Assembly: GCF_000425445.1 (NCBI RefSeq) | Contig: NZ_AUDL01000012.1 | Coordinates: forward strand, 248,001-312,000 | From: Flavobacterium denitrificans DSM 15936 | GTDB lineage: Bacteria; Bacteroidota; Bacteroidia; Flavobacteriales; Flavobacteriaceae | Direction: 5' to 3' | Length of the DNA: 64,000 nt | Shown: positions 16,447 through 25,083 of the stretch, one piece after another | How positions within the stretch are numbered: the first letter of the stretch is position 1 | Layout: each line of letters starts with the position of its first letter | The notes under the pieces: model-generated | The model's database searches: none | Seen by the model: only the letters and a program-made list of their open reading frames with translations | Told to the model about the DNA's origin: nothing | Made by a program: the position numbers and the translations under genes

Positions 16447-17232
16447 ATGAAAAAGATTTGGTTTGTGGGGATGTTCTTGGTTCTGTTGTTTTCATTCAAT
16501 AGTTCGCAAGCTCAGATTTTGAAAAAAGCAATGGAGAAGTTTTCAAAAAAGGATGAGGCTGGTGCTGATAAAGCAACTGGACAAAATGTGAATATGGAAA
16601 ATGCTATGATGGGTTTTGGTAAAAACAAAGTTGATCCTTCGGTTGTGCCGAATTCATATGCATTTAGTTGGAAATATATCATGGAAATTACGGCAAATGA
16701 AGGAAAGCCAATGAATGCAGAATATCTTTTAGAGCCCAATAAATCTTATGTGGCAATGAACATGGCGCAAGGAAAAGGGCAAAATATGCTGATGATCATG
16801 GATTCTGGAAATAACATTACAGTAACGTGTTTCGGAGACGGAAACCAGAAAATGGCCACCGCTTCAAAAATGCCAGACTATACTGACTTGGCGAAGAAAG
16901 AAAGCGAGAAATCTAAATTCACTATAAAAACATTGCCAAATAAAACCTTTCTTGGATATAACTGCAAGGGCGTGCAAATGACAAATGAACAATATGATAT
17001 TATTTGTTATTACACCAGTGAGGCAAAAGTGAGTTTTGGTGATATGTTCAAGAATCAAAAAAACTGGAAAATGCCCGAAGAATTGGCGTCTTATTTCAAA
17101 CCTGAAGAAAGAACTTTGCTGATGGATATGACGATGAAAGATTTAAAAAGCAGAAAAGTAACCACTATGAAATGTCTTAGTTTAGAAAAAAGTGCATACA
17201 CGTTTAATAAATCCGATTATAAATTTATGTAG
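16447..17232 (+). CDS. Secreted DUF4412-domain protein
   Basis: 261 residues with a signal peptide ending at SSQAQ (about residue 25). The region about 70-250 (YIMEITANEGKPMNAEYLLE, MLMIMDSGNNITVTCFGDG, YNCKGVQMTNEQYDIICYYT) fits the DUF4412 family of periplasmic/outer-membrane-associated Bacteroidota proteins, many with a beta-clam-like fold related to LolA-type lipid binders. The function is not established. A short Gly/Lys-rich linker follows the signal. It is monocistronic. Confidence 0.75.
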   Translation: MKKIWFVGMFLVLLFSFNSSQAQILKKAMEKFSKKDEAGADKATGQNVNMENAMMGFGKNKVDPSVVPNSYAFSWKYIMEITANEGKPMNAEYLLEPNKSYVAMNMAQGKGQNMLMIMDSGNNITVTCFGDGNQKMATASKMPDYTDLAKKESEKSKFTIKTLPNKTFLGYNCKGVQMTNEQYDIICYYTSEAKVSFGDMFKNQKNWKMPEELASYFKPEERTLLMDMTMKDLKSRKVTTMKCLSLEKSAYTFNKSDYKFM

Positions 17233-17310
17233 ATAAAATGGTAACATTCTAAATAAGTTGGGTTTGTAAACATATATTGGCGTGTGGTTTTTATTTCCTG
17301 AATCTTTAGT

Positions 17311-17322
17311 TACCTTTGCAAA
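17311..17322 (+). promoter_or_regulatory. -7 box TACCTTTG abutting the DUF3109 start codon
   Basis: TACCTTTG at 17311-17318 is an exact TAnnTTTG match and the ATG begins at 17323. A start point about 4-6 bases beyond the box would put the transcript start at or next to the ATG, giving a leaderless message. The -33 element is weak. Confidence 0.5.
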
Positions 17323-17892
17323 ATGTTTCAATTAGGAAAAACCATAGTATCAGAGGATATCCTCGAAAAAGAATTTGTTTGTAATTTATCAGCTTGCAAA
17401 GGGGCTTGTTGTGTCGATGGAGATGCCGGCGCGCCTTTGAATGAAGCTGAAACTAAAATATTGGAGGAAATTTATCCGAAAGTAAAGCCTTTTTTAAGAA
17501 AAGAAGGAATTGCTGCTATTGAAGCGCAAGGAACTTGGGTAAAAGGGACCGACGGCGATCTTGAAACGCCGCTTATTGACAATAAAGATTGCGCTTACGT
17601 AATTTTTGATGGAAAAACTGCGCTTTGCGGCATCGAGCAAGCGTACAACCAAGGAATCGTTGATTGGAAAAAACCAGTTTCTTGTCATTTGTATCCAATT
17701 CGTGTAAAAGATTTTACCGAATTTGCTGCTGTGAATTATGATAAATGGGATATTTGTGATGATGCCTGCTCTTTAGGTAAAGAATTAGAAGTTCCAGTTT
17801 ACAAATTCGTAAAAGAAGCATTGATTCGCCGCTTTGGCGAAGACTGGTATTTGGAGCTTGAAAAAGTTGCTGAAGAACTTAAAAATTCGTAA
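17323..17892 (+). CDS. DUF3109-family cysteine-rich protein
   Basis: 189 residues, cytoplasmic. Cysteines at 20, 25, 29 and 30 ([19 protein letters not shown]) are followed by [29 protein letters not shown] and [11 protein letters not shown]. This is the DUF3109 pattern, distantly related to the YkgJ zinc/iron-sulfur-binding proteins. It probably coordinates a metal; the reaction is unknown. The promoter suggests leaderless expression. Confidence 0.85.
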   Translation: MFQLGKTIVSEDILEKEFVCNLSACKGACCVDGDAGAPLNEAETKILEEIYPKVKPFLRKEGIAAIEAQGTWVKGTDGDLETPLIDNKDCAYVIFDGKTALCGIEQAYNQGIVDWKKPVSCHLYPIRVKDFTEFAAVNYDKWDICDDACSLGKELEVPVYKFVKEALIRRFGEDWYLELEKVAEELKNS

Positions 17893-18229
17893 GAAATAAA
17901 GTGTGTAAAATACCTTTTTTGCAAAGACTTTTTTTAACTCATAAAAATTAAGTTTTAACTCAAAAAAAACTTTTTAAAGTTATTTAAATTTTCTTGCTTT
18001 TTATATTAAAAAGTCTATATTCTACGGGCTTTAACAAGGTGTTTTGAGGGTTTAATATGTTCATTAGCAATAAATTAAATATTGTCTGAAAAATATCTCA
18101 TTTTTTGCCCGTTGTTAAAAACTACATCGAATTGTGAATAAGTTTGACTTTCTTTTTTGGTAGCAATTAACAATCTTTGTAGTGTACTGAAATAGCAAAA
18201 AAATCGGTAAAAAAATAAACAAAATTGTC
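17893..18229. other. 337-base AT-rich region upstream of nrdB
   Basis: No gene is seen. It contains a partial direct repeat TTTTAACTCA (about 17933-17942 and 17953-17962) embedded in A/T runs, and a weak -7 box candidate AATCTTTG at 18172-18179. I looked for NrdR-box pairs and cobalamin-riboswitch features and saw none. It probably holds the nrdB promoter and its control sites. Confidence 0.4.
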
Positions 18230-19207
18230 ATGTCGCAAATAGAGCCAATCTTACAAGAAAATAAAAATCGTTTCGTTATTTTTCCTATCAAACATCATGA
18301 TATTTGGGAATGGTATAAAAAAATGGAAGCTAGTTTCTGGACTGCTGAAGAAATCGATTTGCACCAAGACTTGACAGATTGGAATAATAAACTTAATGAT
18401 GACGAAAGATATTTCATTAAGCATATTTTAGCATTCTTTGCGGCTTCTGACGGAATCGTAAATGAGAATTTGGCTGAGAACTTTGTAAACGAAGTGCAAT
18501 ACGCTGAAGCTAAATTTTTCTATGGTTTCCAGATCATGATGGAAAACATTCATAGTGAAACATATTCTTTATTAATTGATACTTACGTTAAAGACGAAGC
18601 AGAAAAAACAGAATTGTTTAATGCTTTAGAGGTATTCCCTGCAATTGCTAAAAAAGGAGAATGGGCTTTAAAATGGATCGAGTCAGATTCATTTGCTGAA
18701 AGACTTATTGCTTTTGCTGCGGTTGAAGGCATTTTCTTCTCAGGAGCTTTCTGTTCAATTTATTGGTTGAAAAAACGTGGTTTGATGCCAGGTTTGACTT
18801 TCTCTAATGAGTTGATTTCTCGTGACGAAGGCGTACACTGTGATTTTGCAGTTCATTTGCATAATCATCACTTGGTTAACAAAGTGCCAAAAGATAGAAT
18901 TAAAGAAATCATTGTTGATGCCTTAGATATCGAAAGACAATTTGTTACAGAATCGCTTCCGGTGAGTTTAATAGGTATGAACGCTACTTTAATGACGCAA
19001 TATTTAGAATTTGTTGCTGATAGATTATTAGTAGAATTAGGTTGTGAGCGTGTTTATGGATCTGCGAATCCGTTTGATTTCATGGACATGATCTCTCTTC
19101 AAGGAAAAACCAATTTCTTTGAAAAACGTGTTGCAGAGTATCAAAAATCTGGTGTGATGAACACTGATAGTGATGCTCAGAAAATTTCATTTGATGCAGA
19201 TTTTTAG
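18230..19207 (+). CDS. nrdB: Ribonucleoside-diphosphate reductase, beta subunit (class I)
   Basis: 325 residues. It carries the di-iron/tyrosyl radical needed by NrdA to reduce ribonucleotides. The helical core shows the expected ligand motifs in order: an Asp/Glu-rich first helix ([12 protein letters not shown]), [15 protein letters not shown] with the radical Tyr candidate, [16 protein letters not shown], and [17 protein letters not shown] with the final Glu and His ligands. The tail carries acidic and aromatic residues for docking to NrdA. The length is normal for the class I beta subunit. nrdA follows on the same strand after 264 bases. Confidence 0.95.
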   Translation: MSQIEPILQENKNRFVIFPIKHHDIWEWYKKMEASFWTAEEIDLHQDLTDWNNKLNDDERYFIKHILAFFAASDGIVNENLAENFVNEVQYAEAKFFYGFQIMMENIHSETYSLLIDTYVKDEAEKTELFNALEVFPAIAKKGEWALKWIESDSFAERLIAFAAVEGIFFSGAFCSIYWLKKRGLMPGLTFSNELISRDEGVHCDFAVHLHNHHLVNKVPKDRIKEIIVDALDIERQFVTESLPVSLIGMNATLMTQYLEFVADRLLVELGCERVYGSANPFDFMDMISLQGKTNFFEKRVAEYQKSGVMNTDSDAQKISFDADF

Positions 19208-19471
19208 ACAACAAAAATACTTTTAGTGTTTGCTCTTCTTCAAGAGGTGCTAAAAAAAGATTACAGAATATTTTAAGGTTGAATCTCTTTCCCAAATCGC
19301 AGATTCAATAGCAATTTTTGACGTTTTTAAGTTCGGTTTTCGAATTTGAAACGGGTAACTATTGAGAATTTGACAATTCTCTAAAATTAATTTTAAAACA
19401 CGCAATGTTTAAGTGCTGGAGTCCGTTCTCTATGTACTTTCATTTTTTCAATAACTATAAAAGGTAAGCTT

Positions 19472-21862
19472 ATGTATGTAGTAAAAAGAGATGGCCACAG
19501 AGAGCCCGTAATGTTTGATAAGATTACAGAACGAATCAAAAAATTGTGTTACGGCTTGAATGAGCTCGTAGATCCAGTAAAGGTAGCCATGAGAGTTATC
19601 GAAGGATTGTATGATGGGGTTTCTACTTCTGAACTAGATAATCTTGCAGCAGAAACGGCGGCTTCTATGACTATTGCGCATCCTGATTATGCACAATTGG
19701 CAGCGCGTGTGGCAATTTCAAATCTACATTCAAATACTAAAAAATCTTTCTCTGAAACGATGAAAGATATGTACAATTACGTAAATCCAAGAAATGGTCA
19801 AGATGCACCATTAATTGCTGATGACGTGTACAAAGTAATTCAAGAAAATGCTGCTTTTTTAGATTCTCATATCATTTATACAAGAGATTTTAATTACGAT
19901 TACTTTGGTTTCAAAACTTTAGAGCGTTCTTATCTTCTTAAAATAAACGGAAAAATCGTGGAGCGTCCGCAGCACATGTTAATGCGTGTTTCTGTTGGTA
20001 TTCACTTAGATGATTTAAAATCGGTAATTGAAACTTACGATTTAATGTCTAAAAAGTTCTTTACGCATGCAACGCCAACGTTGTTCAATGCAGGAACTCC
20101 AAAACCTCAAATGTCTTCTTGTTTCCTTTTGGCTATGCAGGATGATAGTATTGATGGTATTTACGATACATTAAAACAAACAGCAAAAATCTCGCAATCT
20201 GCGGGAGGAATCGGACTTTCTATTCATAACGTTCGTGCAACTGGATCTTACATTCGTGGTACAAACGGAACTTCAAACGGAATTGTTCCGATGTTGAGAG
20301 TTTTCAACGATACCGCTCGTTACGTAGATCAAGGCGGTGGAAAACGTAAAGGAAGTTTTGCGATTTACATCGAAACTTGGCATGCTGATATCTTTGATTT
20401 CTTGGATTTAAAGAAAAATACAGGAAAAGAAGAAATGCGTGCGAGAGATTTATTCTTCGCAATGTGGACTTCAGATTTATTCATGAAACGTGTTCAGGAA
20501 GATTCAACTTGGACTTTAATGTGTCCAAATGAATGTCCAGGATTATATGATGTTTACGGAGATGAATTCGAAGCATTATATACAGATTACGAATTTAGAG
20601 GAAAAGGAAGAAAAACAATCCGTGCTCGTGAATTATGGGAGAAAATCCTAGAATCACAAATCGAGACAGGAACGCCATATATGTTGTACAAAGATGCAGC
20701 AAACCGTAAGTCGAACCACAAGAATTTAGGAACAATCCGTTCTTCAAACTTGTGTACAGAGATTATGGAGTTTACATCTAAAGATGAAATTGCGGTTTGT
20801 AACTTGGCTTCTATTTCGTTGCCAATGTTCATCGAAAACGGAAAATTCGATCACCAAGCGCTTTACAATGTTACAAAACGTGTAACGCGTAACTTGAACA
20901 AAGTAATCGACAGAAACTATTACCCAGTAAAAGAAGCTGAAAACTCAAATATGCGTCACCGTCCGGTTGGTTTGGGTGTACAAGGTTTGGCTGATGCTTT
21001 CATTATGTTGCGTATGCCGTTTACAAGTGACGAAGCAAAAGCGTTGAACCAAGAAATTTTCGAAACATTATACTTCGCAGCTGTGACCGCTTCTATGGAA
21101 ATGGCAAAAGAAGAAGGACCATATTCAACTTTCGAAGGTTCGCCAATGTCACAAGGAGAATTCCAACACAATATGTGGGGAATGAAAGATGAAGAATTAT
21201 CAGGTCGTTGGGACTGGGCTTCATTAAGAAAAGAAGTGATGGAACACGGAGTTCGTAACTCATTGTTAGTGGCGCCAATGCCAACAGCTTCAACTTCTCA
21301 GATTCTTGGAAACAACGAAGCTTTCGAGCCATATACTTCAAATATTTACACACGTCGTGTATTGTCTGGAGAGTTCATCGTAGTAAACAAACATTTACTA
21401 GAAGATTTAGTAAAATTAGGTTTATGGAACGAGTCATTGAAACAAGAAATTATGCGTCATAACGGATCTGTTCAAAATATTGATATTATTCCACAAGACT
21501 TAAAAGACCTTTACAAAACAGTTTGGGAAATGTCGATGAAAGATATTATCGATATGTCTCGTCAAAGAGGATACTTTATTGACCAATCTCAATCGTTAAA
21601 CTTGTTCATGCAGGATGCAAACTATTCTAAATTGACGTCAATGCACTTTTACGCTTGGCAATCAGGTTTGAAAACAGGAATGTATTACCTAAGAACAAAA
21701 GCGGCTGTAGATGCAATTAAATTCACATTAAACAACGATAAAAAAGAGGAAACTCCATCTTTAGTTCAGGAAAGTGAAGCAATCAGCGTTGAGGATTACA
21801 AAGCGATGCTTTTGAAAGCGCAAGCGGCAGGTCCTGAGGATTGTGAGATGTGTGGGTCTTAA
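19472..21862 (+). CDS. nrdA: Ribonucleoside-diphosphate reductase, alpha subunit (class I)
   Basis: 796 residues, catalytic subunit. An ATP-cone allosteric domain opens the protein ([20 protein letters not shown]). The core has the substrate-site cysteine in [29 protein letters not shown], the active-site segment SSNLCTEI and [19 protein letters not shown]. The C-terminal redox pair CEMC lies just before the end. Length and order fit class Ia. The 264-base gap from nrdB contains no visible gene. Confidence 0.96.
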   Translation: MYVVKRDGHREPVMFDKITERIKKLCYGLNELVDPVKVAMRVIEGLYDGVSTSELDNLAAETAASMTIAHPDYAQLAARVAISNLHSNTKKSFSETMKDMYNYVNPRNGQDAPLIADDVYKVIQENAAFLDSHIIYTRDFNYDYFGFKTLERSYLLKINGKIVERPQHMLMRVSVGIHLDDLKSVIETYDLMSKKFFTHATPTLFNAGTPKPQMSSCFLLAMQDDSIDGIYDTLKQTAKISQSAGGIGLSIHNVRATGSYIRGTNGTSNGIVPMLRVFNDTARYVDQGGGKRKGSFAIYIETWHADIFDFLDLKKNTGKEEMRARDLFFAMWTSDLFMKRVQEDSTWTLMCPNECPGLYDVYGDEFEALYTDYEFRGKGRKTIRARELWEKILESQIETGTPYMLYKDAANRKSNHKNLGTIRSSNLCTEIMEFTSKDEIAVCNLASISLPMFIENGKFDHQALYNVTKRVTRNLNKVIDRNYYPVKEAENSNMRHRPVGLGVQGLADAFIMLRMPFTSDEAKALNQEIFETLYFAAVTASMEMAKEEGPYSTFEGSPMSQGEFQHNMWGMKDEELSGRWDWASLRKEVMEHGVRNSLLVAPMPTASTSQILGNNEAFEPYTSNIYTRRVLSGEFIVVNKHLLEDLVKLGLWNESLKQEIMRHNGSVQNIDIIPQDLKDLYKTVWEMSMKDIIDMSRQRGYFIDQSQSLNLFMQDANYSKLTSMHFYAWQSGLKTGMYYLRTKAAVDAIKFTLNNDKKEETPSLVQESEAISVEDYKAMLLKAQAAGPEDCEMCGS

Positions 21863-22025
21863 TTTTTTTTAGAAGAAAGAAAATAGAGTAAAGAAGAAAG
21901 ATTTATTCTTAATTTATAGAAAGCAGTTATTGTAATGATAGCTGCTTTTGTTTTATTAATGTCTTGTTGCAATTGGCGACTTAATTTGAATTTAGTCAGC
22001 TGTAGCAAATTTTTAAAAAAGTAAT

Positions 22026-23690
22026 ATGAAAATTAGAAAAATAAAATATCATAACAACCCATTGTTTGGAGATTTAGAATTTGATTTTACAGATAGTAAT
22101 GGAAAAACGGTTGATACAATAATTATTGCGGGAGAAAATGGAGTAGGTAAATCTTATTTGCTTAATAATATTTTTGAGTTTTCTAGTTTGACCTTAAGAA
22201 ATAATAAGAGGGATGAAAAGCGAATTTTTGAAATCGAATTGTCAAATAAAGAGATGGAGATTTTAAAAGAAGGACAATATTCAAAACAATATTTTACAAG
22301 TGATTATAAAAAAAATATTTTTATAGTTTCAATTGACTACAGTATAATTAATAGTTGGGATCAAATCGATGTAAGAGTAAAAGGTATGCCTCGTCTAATA
22401 GGTACTTTGTTTTCTCAAGATGATACTAGGCAGATTTTAAAAACAATTTTTTCTGATGTAGAGATTAATTTTACTCCTAAGGAGATTAAAACTGTCACAT
22501 CATCGAATATAGATCGTAATAATATTTTAAGTCAACGAAGTAATTCAAATTTAGCAACGGAAATAACTCAACTTTTAATTGATGTACAAAGTTTAGATGC
22601 TTTAGAGTTTACAGAATGGGCAAGGAATAATTCTGGTCAACCAATTGATGAAAAAAAAATTGATGTTAGGATTAAGAGATTTACTTCGGCATTTGATTTT
22701 ATGTTTCCTAGAAAGAAATATAAACGGATTGAGAATTTAGAAGGAAGAAAGGAAATAATATTTGAAGAAGATGGGAAGGAGATGTCGATTGCTAAATTAA
22801 GTTCAGGAGAAAAGCAAATAGTTTTTAGAGGTAGTTTTCTTTTAAAAGATAAGGAGAGCTCTAAGGAAGCGCTAATATTAATTGACGAGCCAGAAATCAG
22901 TCTTCATCCCAGTTGGCAATTGAAGGTTTTAAGCTTTTTTAAAAAACTCTTCACAAATGAATCGGGGAGACAGACTTCACAAATAATTATTTCAACCCAT
23001 TCACCTTTTGTCATTCACAATGCAAATCGTAATGATGATAAAGTAATAATTTTACAAAAAGATGCAAATGGACAAGTATTTGTCCCAAATGAATCTAAAT
23101 TTTATGGTTGGTCTAATGAAAAAATAATTCAAGAAGCATTCGATCTTAACAAGTTTGTAACGGAGAATAAGGTAACGGTGTTTCTAGAAGGTGAAACTGA
23201 TGAAAAATATTACAATAAATGCCTTGAAATATTTGATGAAATAGATTTAGCAATAGAATTTAAATGGATTGGGAGAATTAATGAAAAAGGAAATGTTGAA
23301 AATACTGGAGATACGGCGTTAAACCAAGCTAAAGTATTTTTTACAGCAAATATGGAGCAAATAAAAAATAAAGTAGTTCTGTTCTATGATAGTGACACTA
23401 ATAAACCTGAAGAAGATATTCAAAATCTTTTAATAAGGAAGATGAATGTCAATGATGATAATAAGATCTTTAAGATTGGGGTTGAAAATCTTTTAGTGAT
23501 TAATGAAGATTTTGATTTTAAGGCTTTTTATAAAGAACGAATAAAGACTGATAATTATGGTGCCGAAAGTGTTTTAAGAGAGTTAGATAAAACTAAATTA
23601 TGTAGTTTTATTTGTGATGAACTGAATCCTGAAAAACAAAAGGAGGTTTTATTTAAAATAAAAAATGAAATTACTCGTATTTTAAAATAA
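22026..23690 (+). CDS. AAA (ABC-type) ATPase with C-terminal TOPRIM-like domain, possible defence protein
   Basis: 554 residues. The N-terminal ATPase has a P-loop AGENGVGKSYLL (35-46), an ABC-like signature LSSGEKQ near 258, Walker B ALILIDEPEISLHPSW near 283-297 and an H-switch ISTHSPF near 322. From about residue 380 a second domain has TVFLEGETDEKYY (Glu and Asp), then VVLFYDSDTNKPEED near 452 and GVENLL near 485. This layout suits an OLD/TOPRIM nuclease domain. Related two-domain proteins occur in Gabija (GajA), OLD, and PARIS (AriA plus AriB) systems. No helicase or other partner is adjacent. The gene is visibly more AT-rich in codon use than nrdA, sits between two housekeeping operons, and is flanked by repeats, suggesting acquisition. 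Function inferred only. Confidence 0.75.
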   Translation: MKIRKIKYHNNPLFGDLEFDFTDSNGKTVDTIIIAGENGVGKSYLLNNIFEFSSLTLRNNKRDEKRIFEIELSNKEMEILKEGQYSKQYFTSDYKKNIFIVSIDYSIINSWDQIDVRVKGMPRLIGTLFSQDDTRQILKTIFSDVEINFTPKEIKTVTSSNIDRNNILSQRSNSNLATEITQLLIDVQSLDALEFTEWARNNSGQPIDEKKIDVRIKRFTSAFDFMFPRKKYKRIENLEGRKEIIFEEDGKEMSIAKLSSGEKQIVFRGSFLLKDKESSKEALILIDEPEISLHPSWQLKVLSFFKKLFTNESGRQTSQIIISTHSPFVIHNANRNDDKVIILQKDANGQVFVPNESKFYGWSNEKIIQEAFDLNKFVTENKVTVFLEGETDEKYYNKCLEIFDEIDLAIEFKWIGRINEKGNVENTGDTALNQAKVFFTANMEQIKNKVVLFYDSDTNKPEEDIQNLLIRKMNVNDDNKIFKIGVENLLVINEDFDFKAFYKERIKTDNYGAESVLRELDKTKLCSFICDELNPEKQKEVLFKIKNEITRILK

Positions 23691-23739
23691 TTTGAACAAT
23701 GATTATGTTAAAATTAAAAACATGAAATTCGAGAAATTG

Positions 23740-23850
23740 AATTAAATAACCACAATCATTTGCGCTAATTCGTGAATTCGTGGCGAAAAAACCTTAGTCC
23801 CGAGGCTTCGGGATAGCATCTCAAAACCTTAGAACCTCATTTTAATATTC
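23740..23850. repeat. Repeat remnants: CACAATC/ATTCGTGGCG and CCCGAGGCTTCGGG elements
   Basis: The stretch AATTCGTGAATTCGTGGCG matches the CACGAATT family at 8523-8577. AGTCCCGAGGCTTCGGGATA followed by CCTTAGAACCTCA is an inverted copy of the element near 968-1015. No coding potential. Confidence 0.6.
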
Positions 23851-23940
23851 TCATTTTAAGCCCATTTTTTTATATTATCATACAAAACCTGCTAAATTTG
23901 TTAAGAAATCCTTTTTTGTTTCATAAAATGCAATCTTTTT

Positions 23941-23971
23941 TTTGGTGCGCTAAAAATAATTTATACATTCG
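23941..23971 (+). promoter_or_regulatory. Promoter of the aromatic amino-acid operon
   Basis: TTTGG at 23941-23945 (-33) and TACATTCG at 23964-23971 (-7, one mismatch to TAnnTTTG) with 19 bases between. The transcript would start near 23976-23980, about 20-25 bases before the leader peptide ATG. Confidence 0.55.
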
Positions 23972-24000
23972 CAGAGAATTTAAAACAAAACACAAACAAA

Positions 24001-24081
24001 ATGGCAAGTAACCGTTTTTATTTTAGCAACAATTTTTATTTCTTCTTTAGTAGAAGTCAGGATTGTGCTATGGTTATTTGA
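24001..24081 (+). CDS. Phe/Tyr-rich leader peptide of the aromatic amino-acid operon
   Basis: A 26-codon frame with ATG at 24001 and TGA at 24079. It contains FYF at residues 6-8 and FYFFF at 12-16, that is six Phe and two Tyr within eleven codons. The distal codons (19-22, SQDC) encode the antiterminator strand. It is followed by a terminator and then genes for Phe/Tyr synthesis, which is the architecture of translation-coupled attenuation. The leader peptide itself need not have any function beyond ribosome stalling when charged tRNA-Phe or tRNA-Tyr is scarce. Confidence 0.88.
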   Translation: MASNRFYFSNNFYFFFSRSQDCAMVI

Positions 24082-24142
24082 GATAAAATTTAAGACAAAT
24101 AAAACTAATATACAATCCTGATGCAAATCAGGATTTTTTTTT
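24057..24142 (+). promoter_or_regulatory. Phe/Tyr transcription attenuator (antiterminator vs terminator)
   Basis: Strand 2, TCAGGATTGT (24057-24066, inside the leader coding region), is perfectly complementary over 10 bases to strand 3, ACAATCCTGA (24112-24121). Strand 3 overlaps the 5' arm of the terminator AATCCTGAT / ATCAGGATT (24114-24135), followed by a run of T to 24142. A ribosome that translates to the leader stop masks strand 2, so 3:4 forms and transcription stops. Stalling at the Phe/Tyr codons frees 2:3 and lets transcription continue into pheA. Confidence 0.85.
24114..24142 (+). terminator. Attenuator terminator before pheA
   Basis: Nine-base perfect stem AATCCTGAT / ATCAGGATT, loop GCAA, then an eight-base T tract immediately after the stem. 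It ends 6 bases before the pheA ATG at 24149. Confidence 0.88.
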
Positions 24143-24148
24143 GACTAT

Positions 24149-24988
24149 ATGACAACGAAAATTGCAATACAAGGTATAAAAGGATCATTTCATCATCAGG
24201 TTGTGAAAGAGTATTTCTCTGAAAATGTGGATATTGATGAATGTTTGTCTTTTGAAGAATTGATCGACAGCCTTATTGCCGGAAAATCTGATCAGGCGGT
24301 TATGGCGATCGAAAATTCAATTGCAGGGCCAATTATTCCGAATTATGCATTGATTGACAAGAACAATTTACACATTATTGGGGAGCATTATTTAAACATT
24401 CAGCAGAATTTAATGGCTTTAAAAGGTCAGAAAATTGAAGATATAAAAGAAGTTCATTCACACCCAATGGCACTTTTACAGTGTATGGATTTCCTGAAAC
24501 AATATCCAAATATCAAATTGGTTGAGGATAAAGATACGGCTGAAACAGCGAGAAGAATTCAGGAAAAACAGCTAACCGGAATTGCAGCAATTGCAAGTGT
24601 AACAGCTTCTGAAATGTATGATTTGGATATTATCGCGTCATCGATTCAAACGATCAAAAACAATATGACACGTTTCGTAATCATCAAAAAGCAAAATTCA
24701 TTTTTGCCGGAAAGCGAAATCAACAGAGCCTCTGTAAAATTTGAATTAGATCATAAAAGAGGAAGCTTAGCAGCGGTTTTGAATGTAATGAGCGACTGCA
24801 AACTGAATTTGACAAAAATCCAGTCGCTTCCAAAAATTGAAACACCTTGGAAATATTCATTTTTCGTAGACGTAACATTCGAGAAATATGAAGATTTTGC
24901 AAAAGCCAAATCGTTATTAAACATCATGGCAGAGTATTTCAAAGTATTGGGAGAATATAAAAACACGAAACCTTTGACTGAGTCATAA
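24149..24988 (+). CDS. pheA: Prephenate dehydratase
   Basis: 279 residues. It converts prephenate to phenylpyruvate for phenylalanine synthesis. The catalytic domain begins KIAIQGIKGSFHHQVVKEYF and has the conserved ENSIAGPIIPNY segment near 56-67 and the NNMTRFVIIKK motif near 170-180, whose Thr-Arg-Phe is catalytic in the family. The C-terminal ACT domain (about 190-270, RGSLAAVLNVMSDCKLNLTK then KIQSLP) gives Phe feedback. There is no chorismate mutase domain; that activity is in the last gene of the operon. The start follows the attenuator terminator by 6 bases. Confidence 0.93.
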   Translation: MTTKIAIQGIKGSFHHQVVKEYFSENVDIDECLSFEELIDSLIAGKSDQAVMAIENSIAGPIIPNYALIDKNNLHIIGEHYLNIQQNLMALKGQKIEDIKEVHSHPMALLQCMDFLKQYPNIKLVEDKDTAETARRIQEKQLTGIAAIASVTASEMYDLDIIASSIQTIKNNMTRFVIIKKQNSFLPESEINRASVKFELDHKRGSLAAVLNVMSDCKLNLTKIQSLPKIETPWKYSFFVDVTFEKYEDFAKAKSLLNIMAEYFKVLGEYKNTKPLTES

Positions 24989-24992
24989 AGTT

Positions 24993-25075
24993 GGAAAGTC
25001 GAAAGTCTTAAAGTCTAAAAAAATAAATTAAAGAGTTTAAAAGAGCCTAAAGCCTAAAGCTTACGGCCTAAAGCA
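24993..25075. repeat. Short-period (about 7-base) repeats between pheA and aminotransferase
   Basis: Successive units AAAGTCG, AAAGTCT, AAAGTCT and then AGCCTAA, AGCCTAA, GGCCTAA occupy the 95-base gap. No gene. Confidence 0.6.
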
Positions 25076-25083
25076 ATAAAAAA

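Noticed and set aside
17893..18229. Possible NrdR boxes or cobalamin riboswitch before nrdB
   Set aside because: I searched by eye for paired 16-base NrdR palindromes and a cobalamin-box core and found neither.
22026..23690. Assignment of the AAA-TOPRIM gene as Gabija or PARIS
   Set aside because: No GajB-type helicase or separate AriB gene is adjacent, and the C-terminal motifs are not enough to choose a system. I kept it as a domain-level call.
24993..25075. Possible CRISPR array from the repeated units
   Set aside because: The units are only about 7 bases long and directly adjacent with no spacers. No cas genes are near.
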